Positions 28,895-38,856 of a stretch of DNA of 64,000 bases are shown piece after piece; the first letter of the stretch is position 1; every line of letters begins with the position of its first letter. The notes beneath the pieces were generated by a model, which saw only the letters and a list, made by a program, of their open reading frames with translations, was not told the DNA's origin and ran no database searches. The position numbers and the translations under genes are program-made. The DNA is from Sphaerotilus uruguayifluvii (lineage in GTDB: Bacteria > Pseudomonadota > Gammaproteobacteria > Burkholderiales > Burkholderiaceae_C): contig NZ_JABSNM010000004.1 in assembly GCF_013294065.1 (NCBI RefSeq), forward strand, positions 124,001 to 188,000, read 5' to 3'.

Positions 28895-28960
28895 GAACGC
28901 TCAAATATCCGAAAATACAATAACATCAAGCAGATACAAAGACAAGCTCATGCACTGCCT
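28895..28960 (-). promoter_or_regulatory. AT-rich block before fimV (promoter candidate)
   Basis: About 65 bp here are far richer in A and T than the surroundings. On the minus strand TTGATG (28938-28933) is followed after 16 bp by TATTTG. This is the most likely fimV promoter, though the -10 match is weak. Confidence 0.4.
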
Positions 28961-29066
28961 GACATTCCGAGCTTCTCGCACGATCGTCAGCCGTGCAATT
29001 GACGATGCGGAGGCTCGTTGCCCGGGGGCAACGAACATCCGCACGATTTCCGGATCCGCGGCCTGA

Positions 29067-30194
29067 TCAGGCGTCGAGCAGGATGCGCAGCATGCGGCGC
29101 AGCGGCTCGGCGGCGCCCCACAGCAGCTGGTCGCCGATCGTGAAGGCGCCGACGTACTCGGGGCCCATCGCCAGCTTGCGGATGCGGCCCACGGGAATCG
29201 TCAGCGTGCCGGTCGTGGCCACCGGGGTCAGGTCCTTGATGGTCGCCTCGCGGGTGTTCGGAACGACCTTCACCCACTCGTTGTCGGCGGCGATCATGGC
29301 CTCGATGTCCGCGGTCGGCACGTCCTTCTTCAGCTTGAAGGTCAGGGCCTGCGAGTGGCAGCGCATCGCGCCGATGCGCACGCAGAAGCCGTCCACCGGA
29401 ATGGCGGCCGAGCCGAAGCCCTCGCCCAGACCCAGGATCTTGTTGGTCTCGGCCATGCCCTTCCACTCTTCGCGCGACTGGCCGTTGCCCAGATCCTTGT
29501 CGATCCAGGGGATCAGCGAGCCACCCAGCGGCACGCCGAAGTTGGCCGTCTCGGTCGCGCTCAGCGAGCGCTGCTTGGCGATGATCTGGCGGTCGATCTC
29601 GAGGATGGCGCTCTTCGGGTCGTCGAGCAGGGCCTTGACCTCGGCGTTCAGCGTGCCGAACTGCGTCAGCAGCTCACGCATGTGCTGCGCGCCGCCGCCG
29701 GATGCGGCCTGGTAGGTCTGGGTGCTCATCCACTCGACCAGACCGGCCTTGTAGAGCGCGCCCACGCCCATCAGCATGCAGCTGACGGTGCAGTTGCCGC
29801 CGACCCAGTTCCTGCCACCCTTGGCCAGCGCGTCCTTGATCACCGGCATGTTGACCGGGTCGAGGATGATGACCGCGTCGTCCTTCATGCGCAGCGTGGA
29901 CGCCGCGTCGATCCAGTGGCCGTTCCAGCCGGCCGCGCGCAGCTTCGGGAACACCTCGCTGGTGTAGTCGCCGCCCTGCGCGGTGATGATGATCTCGCAG
30001 CGCTTCAGGGCCTCGATGTCGAAGGCGTCCTGCAGCTTCGTCTCGTTCCTGGCCATCGACGGCGCGGCACCGCCGGCGTTCGAGGTCGAGAAGAACAGCG
30101 GCTCGATCAGGCCGAAGTCGCCCTCGGCCTGCATGCGATCCATCAGGACGGAGCCGACCATGCCGCGCCATCCGACCAATCCGACGAGTTTCAT
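29067..30194 (-). CDS. asd: aspartate-semialdehyde dehydrogenase
   Basis: This 375-residue NADPH enzyme turns aspartyl phosphate into aspartate semialdehyde, the branch to lysine, threonine and methionine. It has [18 protein letters not shown] (Rossmann loop), the catalytic Cys in [16 protein letters not shown] (about residue 135) and the catalytic His in [16 protein letters not shown]. It is the Gram-negative Asd type. It follows leuB by 114 bp with a hairpin between, an order conserved in betaproteobacteria. The preceding pathway enzyme, LysC, is at 36041. Confidence 0.96.
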   Translation of the reverse strand: MKLVGLVGWRGMVGSVLMDRMQAEGDFGLIEPLFFSTSNAGGAAPSMARNETKLQDAFDIEALKRCEIIITAQGGDYTSEVFPKLRAAGWNGHWIDAASTLRMKDDAVIILDPVNMPVIKDALAKGGRNWVGGNCTVSCMLMGVGALYKAGLVEWMSTQTYQAASGGGAQHMRELLTQFGTLNAEVKALLDDPKSAILEIDRQIIAKQRSLSATETANFGVPLGGSLIPWIDKDLGNGQSREEWKGMAETNKILGLGEGFGSAAIPVDGFCVRIGAMRCHSQALTFKLKKDVPTADIEAMIAADNEWVKVVPNTREATIKDLTPVATTGTLTIPVGRIRKLAMGPEYVGAFTIGDQLLWGAAEPLRRMLRILLDA

Positions 30195-30253
30195 TTTCTT
30201 GCCCTTTCCGTGGCGCTTTCCTGGCGCCGTTTGACGAGTGGTGTCCCGACCCT

Positions 30254-30274
30254 CCCCGGCTCGCTTCGCCGGGG
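30254..30274 (-). terminator. hairpin between leuB and asd
   Basis: CCCCGGC (30254-30260) pairs with GCCGGGG (30268-30274) across a 7-nt loop in the leuB-asd gap. No T tract follows on the minus strand, so it may only partly stop transcription or protect RNA. Confidence 0.4.
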
Positions 30275-30308
30275 TTGAGGGAGGGACAGGCGAGACGAGG
30301 CGGAGCGG

Positions 30309-31406
<1,098 letters not shown>

Positions 31407-31453
31407 GGTGGATCTCGGAAAGACGGGAAAGACAGGAACGGGGCGACGGCGGC

Positions 31454-32107
31454 TCAGCCGACCTGGCGGTGCGCCAGCCAGGGCATGCGGGCCAGACGCT
31501 CGGCCTCGAAGGCCTGGATCTTGTCCTTCTGGCGCAGCGTCAGGCCGATGTCGTCGAAGCCGTTGACCAGGCAGTACTTGCGGAAGGGCTGCACGTCGAA
31601 GGCGATCTCGGTGCCGTCCGGCTTGACGACGACCTGGCGCGGCAGGTCGACGGTCAGCTGGTAGCCGGGGAAGGCGAAGACCTCGTCGAAGAGCCTGGCC
31701 ACGGTCGCCTCGGGCAGCTGAATGGGCAGCAGGCCGTTCTTGAAGCAGTTGCTGAAGAAGATGTCGGCGAAGCTCGGCGCGATGATGGCGCGGAAGCCGA
31801 ACTGCTCCAGCGCCCACGGCGCGTGCTCGCGGCTGGAGCCGCAGCCGAAGTTCTTGCGCGCCAGCAGCACCGAGGCGCCCTTGTAGCGCGACTGGTTCAG
31901 CACGAAGTCGGGGTTGGGCTGGCGGGCCGATTCGGGCACGCCGGGCTGGCCGGGTTGATCCAGGTAGCGCCACTCGTCGAACAGGTTCGGGCCGAAGCCG
32001 CTGCGCTGGATCGACTTCAGGAACTGCTTCGGGATGATCGCGTCGGTGTCGACGTTGTCGCGATCCATCGGGGCCACCAGGCCCTGGTGAACGGTGAAGG
32101 CTTGCAT
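31454..32107 (-). CDS. leuD: 3-isopropylmalate dehydratase, small subunit
   Basis: This 217-residue subunit supplies the swivel domain of isopropylmalate isomerase. It has the conserved [19 protein letters not shown] start, [20 protein letters not shown], and [17 protein letters not shown]. It follows leuC by 31 bp. Confidence 0.97.
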   Translation of the reverse strand: MQAFTVHQGLVAPMDRDNVDTDAIIPKQFLKSIQRSGFGPNLFDEWRYLDQPGQPGVPESARQPNPDFVLNQSRYKGASVLLARKNFGCGSSREHAPWALEQFGFRAIIAPSFADIFFSNCFKNGLLPIQLPEATVARLFDEVFAFPGYQLTVDLPRQVVVKPDGTEIAFDVQPFRKYCLVNGFDDIGLTLRQKDKIQAFEAERLARMPWLAHRQVG

Positions 32108-32138
32108 GGGATTCTTCCTGTCTTCTTCCTGTTCAGGC

Positions 32139-33563
32139 TCAAGCGATCGAGCGGATGTCGACGAAGCGGCCTTCCAGCGCGGCCGCGGCGGCCATCGCCG
32201 GGCTGACGAGGTGGGTGCGGCCCCCGGCGCCCTGCCGGCCCTCGAAGTTGCGGTTGCTGGTCGAGGCGCAGCGCTCGCCCGGCTCGAGGCGATCGGCGTT
32301 CATCGCCAGGCACATCGAGCAGCCCGGCTCGCGCCACTCGAAGCCGGCGGCCTTGAAGACCTGGTCGAGACCTTCGGCCTCGGCCTGCGCCTTGACCAGG
32401 CCCGAGCCCGGCACGACCAGCGCGCGCTTGACGTTGGCGGCCACGCGCTTGTTCAGGCGGCGCACGACGGCCGCGGCCTCGCGCATGTCCTCGATGCGGC
32501 TGTTGGTGCACGAGCCGATGAAGACCTGGTCGACGTGGATGTCCGACATCGCCTTGTTGGGCTCGAGCGCCATGTACTTCAGCGCGCGCTCCATCGCGTC
32601 GCGCTTGACCGGATCGCGCTCCTTCTCGGGGTCGGGCACGCGCGCGTCGACGCCGGTGACCATTTCCGGGCTGGTGCCCCAGGTGACCTGCGGCACGATC
32701 TGCGCGGCGTCGAGCTCGACCACGGTGTCGAACACGGCGCCCTCGTCCGAATGCAGCGTGCGCCAGTGCGACACGGCCAGATCCCATTCCGGCCCGGTCG
32801 GCGCGAAGGGGCGGCCCTTGACGTACTCGATGGTCTTGTCGTCCACGGCCACCAGACCGGCGCGCGCGCCCGCCTCGATCGCCATGTTGCAGACCGTCAT
32901 GCGGCCCTCGACGCTCAGCGCGCTGATGGCCGAGCCGCCGAACTCGATGGTGTAGCCGGTGCCGCCGGCCGTGCCGATGCGGCCGATGATGGCCAGCACG
33001 ATGTCCTTGGCGGTGATGCCGGGCGCGACCGCGCCGTCGACCTTCACCAGCATGTTCTTCGCCTTCTTGGCCAGCAGCGTCTGCGTGGCCATGACGTGCT
33101 CGACCTCGGAGGTGCCGATGCCGTGCGCCAGCGCGCCGAAGGCGCCGTGCGTGGAGGTGTGGCTGTCGCCGCAGACCACCGTCATGCCGGGCAGCGTGGC
33201 GCCCTCCTCCGGGCCCATGACGTGCACGATGCCTTGGCGCTTGTCCATGAAGGGGAAGTAGGCGGCGGCGCCGAATTCCTTGATGTTGGCGTCCAGCGTG
33301 ACGATCTGCTGCTTGCTGATCGGGTCGGAGATGCCGTCGTAGCCCAGCTCCCAGCCGGTGGTGGGCGTGTTGTGGTCGGCGGTCGCCACCACCGAGCTCA
33401 CCCGCCACAGCTTGCGCCCGGCCAGGCGCAGGCCCTCGAAGGCCTGCGGGCTGGTCACCTCGTGGACCAGATGGCGGTCGATGTAGAGGATGGCGGTGCC
33501 ATCTTCCTCGGTGTGGACGACATGTTCGTCCCAGAGCTTGTCGTAGAGGGTGCGTCCGGTCAT
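32139..33563 (-). CDS. leuC: 3-isopropylmalate dehydratase, large subunit
   Basis: This 474-residue aconitase-like subunit carries the 4Fe-4S cluster. The Cys ligands are in [26 protein letters not shown] and [11 protein letters not shown]. It works with LeuD to isomerise 2- to 3-isopropylmalate. It begins with an ATGA overlap (33560-33563) with the upstream LysR gene, an unusual coupling of regulator and enzyme. Confidence 0.97.
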   Translation of the reverse strand: MTGRTLYDKLWDEHVVHTEEDGTAILYIDRHLVHEVTSPQAFEGLRLAGRKLWRVSSVVATADHNTPTTGWELGYDGISDPISKQQIVTLDANIKEFGAAAYFPFMDKRQGIVHVMGPEEGATLPGMTVVCGDSHTSTHGAFGALAHGIGTSEVEHVMATQTLLAKKAKNMLVKVDGAVAPGITAKDIVLAIIGRIGTAGGTGYTIEFGGSAISALSVEGRMTVCNMAIEAGARAGLVAVDDKTIEYVKGRPFAPTGPEWDLAVSHWRTLHSDEGAVFDTVVELDAAQIVPQVTWGTSPEMVTGVDARVPDPEKERDPVKRDAMERALKYMALEPNKAMSDIHVDQVFIGSCTNSRIEDMREAAAVVRRLNKRVAANVKRALVVPGSGLVKAQAEAEGLDQVFKAAGFEWREPGCSMCLAMNADRLEPGERCASTSNRNFEGRQGAGGRTHLVSPAMAAAAALEGRFVDIRSIA

Positions 33564-34522
33564 GACGGGGTCTCGGCGGGGTGGGAGGGAAAGGAAACAG
33601 GCGAAACGGGCGGCGGCGGGCCCGGGGCCGCGAAGGCATCCGGGCAGAGGAATTCGACGAAGCGGCGCACGACCGCCGGCGGCACGTCCTGCGCGCGCAC
33701 GCCGACCAGGTAGTCGCGCCGCGCCCAGGGCTCGTCCAGCGCGACGATCTCGAGCCGGAACAGGCGCGCCAGGCGCTGCGCGACCGCCGAGGGCATCAGC
33801 GCGATGCCCAGCCCGGCCTCGACCAGCTGCGCGATCGCGTCGAAGCCGCGCACCTGCATGCGCGCCCGCAAGGGGCGGCCCAGCTCGGTGGCCTGCGCCA
33901 GCAGCATCTGCTGCAGCGCCGCACCCGTGTGCTGGCCGATGAAGTCATGCTCGAGCAGGTCGGCGAAGCGCACCGCGGCCTGCCGGCCCAGCGCGTGGCC
34001 GGCCGGCGTGATCAGCACCAGCGTGCCGTCGCGGTAGGGCCAGGTCTGCAGCCGCGCCGGCTCCAGCAGCGGCGGCACGAAGATGCCGACATCGGCGGCG
34101 CCTTCCGCGACCGAGCGCTGCAGCTCCGCGCTGGTCTGGTCCTCCAGGCTGATGCGGATCTCGGGATGCGCGCGCGAGAAGGCCGCCAGGTCCGGCGGCA
34201 GGCATTCGGCGATCGCCGAGGCGTTGGCAACGACGCGCAGATGGCCGCGGATGCCGCGCGAGAACTCGGCGACCTCCTCCTCCATCGCGTGCAGCGAGGC
34301 GTGCAGGCTGCGGATGTGGCGGATCAGCGCCAGCCCGGCGGCGGTCGGCTCGACGCCGCGCGCACGCCGCTCGAACAGCTGCACGCCCAGGCGCGTCTCC
34401 AGATCGCTCAGCCGCTTGCTCGCGGCCGCCAGCGCCAGATGCTCGCGCTCGGCCCCGCGCGTGATGCTGCGCGTCTCCGCGATGGCAAGCACCAGGTTGA
34501 GCGTGACCAGATCGAAGCGCAT
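33560..34522 (-). CDS. LysR-family transcriptional regulator upstream of leuC
   Basis: This 320-residue protein has an N-terminal winged helix-turn-helix ([47 protein letters not shown]) and a substrate-binding domain ([53 protein letters not shown]). The C-terminal tail is Pro/Ser rich. It lies in the same direction as leuCDB and overlaps leuC by 4 bp, whereas LysR regulators are usually divergent from their targets. The co-inducer is unknown; control of leucine genes is inference from position. Confidence 0.9.
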   Translation of the reverse strand: MRFDLVTLNLVLAIAETRSITRGAEREHLALAAASKRLSDLETRLGVQLFERRARGVEPTAAGLALIRHIRSLHASLHAMEEEVAEFSRGIRGHLRVVANASAIAECLPPDLAAFSRAHPEIRISLEDQTSAELQRSVAEGAADVGIFVPPLLEPARLQTWPYRDGTLVLITPAGHALGRQAAVRFADLLEHDFIGQHTGAALQQMLLAQATELGRPLRARMQVRGFDAIAQLVEAGLGIALMPSAVAQRLARLFRLEIVALDEPWARRDYLVGVRAQDVPPAVVRRFVEFLCPDAFAAPGPPPPVSPVSFPSHPAETPS

Positions 34523-34585
34523 GGGGCGTGATCTTGCCCCAGGCCGACCCCGCTCACGGTCGGCAATCGACGATCCAGCCTTCGT

Positions 34586-35719
34586 TCAGCGCGAAGGCTG
34601 AGGCTGACCCAGCGCCACGCCCGGGGCCTGCGCACGGGCGGGCAGCGCCCGCGGCGGCGACAGGCGACGCCGCAGCCACGCGCCCAGCGGCCGCTCCACG
34701 CCGCGCTGCACCAGCACCGCGAGCAGCGTCACCAGCGCCAGCACCAGCGCCAGCCGGCCGGCGAACGAAGGCCAGAGCGGACGCAGCTGCTCGAGCAGCA
34801 TGTAGCCGATGTTCTGGTGCAGCAGGTACACCGGATAGGTCAGCAGCCCGGCCCAGACGGTCAGCGGCGAGGCCCGCATCGCCCAGCGCCGGGCGGCGAT
34901 CAGCCAGAACACCAGGAAGAACAGCGTCAGCAGCAGCGCCACGCCCCAGGTCTCCCGGCCGCCCCCGCCCCAGCCCATCGCCTCGGGCGTCGTCGCCCGC
35001 GCCAGCACCAGGAAATGACACCACCACAGCATCAGGTAGCGCCGACGGTCGAGCCCGCGCTGGCGGATCAGCCGGAACAGCATGCCGGCACAGAACAGCG
35101 GCGCCCACTTCAGCGCCAGCAGCAGCTCCGGCAGGTACATCGGCCGCAGGAAGTCGAGCGACGACAGCAGCAGCCAGCCCGCCATCAGCCCCTCGATGCG
35201 CGCCAGCGCACCGGCCAGCAGCACCGCCAGCATCAGCAGGTAGAACTGGAACTCCACCGCCAGCGACCAGTAGGCGCCATCGACATAGGGCGGCTCGCCG
35301 TGCAGCCAGACCAGATGGGTCAGCATCGTCAGGTTGACGAGGAACTCGCGCCAGCCGACCTGGAAGGACGGCGACTGCAGCGCCCAGGCCAGCCCGGCCG
35401 TCAGCGCCGCGGCCACCCAGTAGGCCGGATACAGCCGCGCGACGCGCGAGGCGACGAAGGCACGCGCGCCGCCGCCCTCGGCCGACATCAGGATCACGTA
35501 GCCGCTGATGATGAAGAACAGGTGCACGCCCAGATAGCCGTAGGCGGCCAGCTGGTCGACCGCGCGGGGCGCATGGTCGCGGATCCAGTCGTCGAGCTGG
35601 CCGCGATGCAGGAAATGGAAGAGCACGACCGAGACGCAGGCCAGACCGCGCAGCAGGTCGATCTCGTGGTTGCGCTCCCGGGGCGCGGCCGTCGGAGCGG
35701 CGGGATCTTTGAGGGTCAT
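34586..35719 (-). CDS. acyltransferase 3 family membrane protein
   Basis: This 377-residue protein has about ten hydrophobic helices and the family start EIDLLRGLACVSVVLFHFLHRGQL, with the conserved His. Later blocks include HLFFIISGYVILMS, YWVAAALTAGLAW and SLAVEFQFYLLML. Members O-acetylate or O-acylate cell-surface sugars such as O-antigen or exopolysaccharide; the substrate cannot be told. ATG 35719 follows GAGA by 7 bp; ATG 35725 and 35746 are alternatives. No polysaccharide cluster surrounds it. Confidence 0.85.
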   Translation of the reverse strand: MTLKDPAAPTAAPRERNHEIDLLRGLACVSVVLFHFLHRGQLDDWIRDHAPRAVDQLAAYGYLGVHLFFIISGYVILMSAEGGGARAFVASRVARLYPAYWVAAALTAGLAWALQSPSFQVGWREFLVNLTMLTHLVWLHGEPPYVDGAYWSLAVEFQFYLLMLAVLLAGALARIEGLMAGWLLLSSLDFLRPMYLPELLLALKWAPLFCAGMLFRLIRQRGLDRRRYLMLWWCHFLVLARATTPEAMGWGGGGRETWGVALLLTLFFLVFWLIAARRWAMRASPLTVWAGLLTYPVYLLHQNIGYMLLEQLRPLWPSFAGRLALVLALVTLLAVLVQRGVERPLGAWLRRRLSPPRALPARAQAPGVALGQPQPSR

Positions 35720-35775
35720 CGGCATTCTCGACAGGGCCCCATGCAATGGAACCAGACAGTCCAGCCGAGACTATC

Positions 35776-35797
35776 AATCCCCCGTGAACGGGGGATT
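35776..35797. repeat. 10-bp perfect inverted repeat upstream of the acyltransferase gene
   Basis: AATCCCCCGT-GA-ACGGGGGATT, a near loop-less dyad about 57 bp before the acyltransferase start. It could be an operator; no T tract supports a terminator. Confidence 0.6.
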
Positions 35798-35837
35798 ACC
35801 CGGAAATGAACGCCTTTCCGAGCAGTTGGAAACAAGA

Positions 35838-35867
35838 AACCCCTGACACCTTGCGATGTCAGGGGTT
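35838..35867 (-). terminator. Rho-independent terminator of tRNA-Ser
   Basis: An 11-bp stem (AACCCCTGACA / TGTCAGGGGTT, 8-nt loop) is followed on the minus strand by TCTTGTTTCC, 7 bp after the tRNA end. Confidence 0.88.
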
Positions 35868-35874
35868 CATGTCT

Positions 35875-35968
35875 TGGCGGAGACGGAGGGATTCGAACCC
35901 TCGATGCACGTTTTTGCGCGCATACTCCCTTAGCAGGGGAGCACCTTCGGCCTCTCGGTCACGTCTCC
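35875..35968 (-). tRNA. tRNA-Ser (GCT)
   Basis: 94 nt with encoded CCA, acceptor GGAGACG/CGTCTCC, discriminator G, long variable arm as expected for serine, and anticodon GCT in CCTGCTAAG. It has its own promoter and terminator. Confidence 0.96.
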
Positions 35969-35981
35969 GGCGAAGAATTCG

Positions 35982-36011
35982 ATTATGGCGCGATCCAGGC
36001 CCGGCTGTAAA
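35982..36011 (-). promoter_or_regulatory. promoter of tRNA-Ser
   Basis: Minus strand TTTACA (36011-36006), 18-bp spacer, CATAAT (35987-35982); the predicted start is about 7 nt before the tRNA. Confidence 0.6.
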
Positions 36012-36040
36012 GCCCCTTCAGGCCTGACCGCGCATTTTCA

Positions 36041-37303
36041 TCAGGCGGCGTCCAGGCCGAAGGCCTTGTGCAGCGCGCGCACCGCCAGCTCCATGTACTT
36101 CTCGTCGATGACGACGGAGGTCTTGATCTCGCTGGTGGTGATCATCTGGATGTTGATGCCCTCGTCGCTGAGCGCGCGGAACATCGTCGAGGCCACGCCG
36201 GCGTGCGAGCGCATGCCGATGCCGACGATCGAGACCTTGCAGATCTTGGTGTCGCCGATGACCGCCTCGGCGCCCATCTCGGGCACGACCTGCGACTTCA
36301 GCAGGTCCAGCGTGCGCTGGTAGTCGTTGCGGTGGACGGTGAACGAGAAGTCGGTCTTGCCGTCATGCGAGACGTTCTGCAGGATCACGTCCACATCGAT
36401 GTTGGCCTCGGCGACCTTGCCCAGGATGCCATAGGCGATGCCCGGACGGTCCGGCACGCCCATCACGGTCAGCTTGGCTTCGTCGCGGTTGAACGCGATG
36501 CCCGACACAACGGCTTGTTCCATCTTCTCGTCTTCCTCGAAAGTGATCAGCGTGCCCGACTTGGCTTCTTCCTCGATGGCGATGTCCCACGGGGTGAAGC
36601 TCGAGAGCACGCGCAGCGGCACGCGGTACTTGCCGGCAAACTCGACCGACCGGATCTGCAGCACCTTGGAGCCCAGCGACGCCATCTCCAGCATCTCCTC
36701 GAAGGAGACGGTGTTCAGGCGCTTGGCCTCCGGCACGACGCGCGGGTCGGTGGTGTAGACGCCGTCGACGTCGGTGTAGATCAGGCACTCGTCGGCCTTC
36801 ATCGCCGCGGCGACCGCGACGGCCGAGGTGTCCGAACCGCCACGACCCAGGGTCGTGATGTTCATGTCCTCGTCGACGCCCTGGAAGCCGGTGATGACGA
36901 CCACGCGGCCGGCGGCCAGATCGGCGCGCACGCGGGCGTCGTCGATGCTCTGGATGCGGGCCTTGGTGTAGGACGAGTCGGTGCGGATGGGCACCTGCCA
37001 GCCGGAGTAGCTGACGGCCTCCATGCCTTCGGCCTGCAGCGCCAGCGACAGCAGGCCCACCGAGACCTGCTCGCCGGTGCAGGCGATCATGTCGAGCTCG
37101 CGGGTGACGGAGGGCGTCTGGACGGCAGGCGAGACATCCTTGGCCAGGCCGAGCAGGCGATTGGTCTCGCCGCTCATCGCCGACGGAACGACCACCATCT
37201 GGTGGCCGGCGCGGGCCCACTTGGCCACGCGCTTGGCGACGTTGCGGATGCGCTCGGTCGAGCCCATCGACGTGCCGCCGTACTTGTGAACGATCAAAGC
37301 CAT
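36041..37303 (-). CDS. lysC: aspartate kinase
   Basis: This 420-residue enzyme phosphorylates aspartate, opening the lysine/threonine/methionine pathway. The kinase domain has VHKYGGTSMGSTERI, GFQGVDEDMNITTLGRGGSDTSAVAVAAAM and DVDGVYTTDPR. Two ACT domains follow (VMGVPDRPGIAYGILGKVAEANIDVD; VSIVGIGMRSHAGVASTMFRALSDEGINIQMI), the usual site of lysine/threonine feedback. The size matches the alpha chain of bacterial aspartokinases that also make an internal beta chain. A 12-bp palindrome lies in its promoter region. Confidence 0.97.
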   Translation of the reverse strand: MALIVHKYGGTSMGSTERIRNVAKRVAKWARAGHQMVVVPSAMSGETNRLLGLAKDVSPAVQTPSVTRELDMIACTGEQVSVGLLSLALQAEGMEAVSYSGWQVPIRTDSSYTKARIQSIDDARVRADLAAGRVVVITGFQGVDEDMNITTLGRGGSDTSAVAVAAAMKADECLIYTDVDGVYTTDPRVVPEAKRLNTVSFEEMLEMASLGSKVLQIRSVEFAGKYRVPLRVLSSFTPWDIAIEEEAKSGTLITFEEDEKMEQAVVSGIAFNRDEAKLTVMGVPDRPGIAYGILGKVAEANIDVDVILQNVSHDGKTDFSFTVHRNDYQRTLDLLKSQVVPEMGAEAVIGDTKICKVSIVGIGMRSHAGVASTMFRALSDEGINIQMITTSEIKTSVVIDEKYMELAVRALHKAFGLDAA

Positions 37304-37408
37304 GAGTGTGTGGCTCGCGCGGGAAACGGCGAGTCGCAGTGGAGTGGCAGGACAGCCACCTCGGGACTTCTGCCTCGTCGGCAGGCCGCCCGTGGCGGAA
37401 AACCGTCG

Positions 37409-37432
37409 ATTTTAACGGCTTTCCGATCGGAA
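37409..37432 (-). promoter_or_regulatory. lysC promoter region with 12-bp palindrome
   Basis: On the minus strand a TAAAAT -10 (37414-37409) lies just downstream of the perfect dyad TTCCGATCGGAA (37421-37432), which would sit in the spacer between -10 and -35, a normal place for a repressor site. The -35 match is poor. Confidence 0.4.
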
Positions 37433-37458
37433 TTTCCCGAGACCGTTACATCAGGGCG

Positions 37459-38832
37459 TCATCCGGCCCAGCGCGGCCGCCACTGGGCCTCGCCCGGCGG
37501 CGCCTGCTCGCGGGCATCGACCCCCAGCGCCGGCACGCAGACCAGCCGCTCGCCGCGCCACAGCAGCGGCGCATCGCGCAGCCAGGCCGGCACGCCGGCG
37601 GCCTGGAACTGCTTCTTCAGCGCACGCGGCACACCCGCCGCATGGCTCTGGAACTGCTCGCCGCCCCGGCGCGGCCGCGCCACCAGCACGGCCAGCTCCG
37701 CCCACGCCAGGCCGCCCGCGCCCACCGGCTCGAGATGCAGGCGGCCGGACCAGCCCGGCAGCGCCAGCGTCAGCGCCTGTCCTGCGGACAGCCCGGGCGG
37801 CAGCCACGGCGCCAGCGCGATCTCGTCCGGCGGCATGCCGGACCGGACCTCCGGACTCGACTCGCCGCACATGTCGGGAGCGAGCCGGCCACGGTGCAGC
37901 CGCAGCAGGCGGCCCGCGTCCAGCGGCCAGGCCGCGCCCGAACCGGCCAGCGGCAGTTCCTCGGCCAGACGCCCGAGCAGCGACGCGCGCACCGCCAGCC
38001 CCTGCCCCGTCAGCCAGTGGCGCAGCAGATTGCGCCGGCGCGCGGGCGACAGGGCCGCCAGCGCAGCAGCCTGCAGCGCCGGGCCATCCGGCGCCTGCAC
38101 CGCCTCGAGATCGAGAGCGGCCAGCGCCTCCAGGCACTCGGCCGCGTCCTGCGCCCGCGCGGCCGCATCGGCCAGCGCCAGCGGCGCCTGCGGGAAGGCC
38201 TCGCGCAAGGACGGCATCACCTGCAGCCGCAGCCGGTTGCGGGCGTGGCGCGGGTCGGCATTGCTGTCGTCGTCGACATGCGGGATGCGGTGCGCGGCGA
38301 CATAGGCCTCGATCTCGGCGCGCGGCCGCGCCAGCCAGGGCCGCAGCCAGCGCAGACCGTCGCGCTCGATCGCGCGCGGCATCGCCGCCAGGCCGGCCGC
38401 ACCGGCGCCGCGCAGCGCCTGCAGCAGGAAGGTCTCGGCCTGATCGTCGCGGTGGTGGGCCAGCAGCACGACGCGGCAGCCGGCCTCGCGCGCCATGCCG
38501 GCCAGCGCGCGGTAGCGGCCCTCGCGCGCCAGCGCCTCCAGGCTCTCGCCGGCCTGCGGCCGCAGCCCGAGATGGCGGACATGGAAATGCAGGTCGGCGC
38601 CTTCGGCACGCCAGCGCTCGCACTGGCGCGCGCAGTGGTCGCGCCAGTCGTCGGCGAAGCGGCTCAGGCCGTGGTGAACATGCAGCGCATGCACCGGCAG
38701 GACCGGGGCGCCCTGCCCGGCCAGATCACGCGCTGCCCGCCAGGTGGCGTGCAGCAGCGCCATCGAGTCGCGCCCGCCACTGCAGGCGACCGCGACCGGA
38801 CCGGGCTCGAGGAGATCGAAGGCGGATCGCAG
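37459..38832 (-). CDS. tilS: tRNA(Ile)-lysidine synthase, start codon uncertain
   Basis: This enzyme changes C34 of tRNA-Ile2 to lysidine. The PP-loop SGGRDS lies directly before Met 38763, so the true start must be further upstream. No ATG, GTG or TTG occurs in frame there. The nearest possible start is CTG at 38832, giving RSAFDLLEPGPVAVACSGGRDS and a 457-residue protein of normal length. Later marks: LAHHRDDQAETFLLQALRGAG, LRPWLARPRAEIEAYVAAH, DDDSNADPRHARNRLR. The CTG lies inside a 14-bp tandem repeat just after accA. The body is secure; the start is not. Confidence 0.8.
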   Translation of the reverse strand: MRSAFDLLEPGPVAVACSGGRDSMALLHATWRAARDLAGQGAPVLPVHALHVHHGLSRFADDWRDHCARQCERWRAEGADLHFHVRHLGLRPQAGESLEALAREGRYRALAGMAREAGCRVVLLAHHRDDQAETFLLQALRGAGAAGLAAMPRAIERDGLRWLRPWLARPRAEIEAYVAAHRIPHVDDDSNADPRHARNRLRLQVMPSLREAFPQAPLALADAAARAQDAAECLEALAALDLEAVQAPDGPALQAAALAALSPARRRNLLRHWLTGQGLAVRASLLGRLAEELPLAGSGAAWPLDAGRLLRLHRGRLAPDMCGESSPEVRSGMPPDEIALAPWLPPGLSAGQALTLALPGWSGRLHLEPVGAGGLAWAELAVLVARPRRGGEQFQSHAAGVPRALKKQFQAAGVPAWLRDAPLLWRGERLVCVPALGVDAREQAPPGEAQWRPRWAG

Positions 38833-38856
38833 GGGGCGGATCGCAGGGGGCGGATC
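38821..38856. repeat. 14-bp tandem repeat at the accA-tilS junction
   Basis: GGCGGATCGCAGGG at 38821-38834 and 38835-38848, followed by a partial third copy GGCGGATC at 38849-38856. The unit is not a multiple of three, so a change in copy number would alter the reading frame entering tilS. Confidence 0.95.

Noticed and set aside
26021-29002. Open frame of 993 codons on the plus strand
   Set aside because: Antisense to fimV, whose domains are convincing; composition typical of shadow frames.
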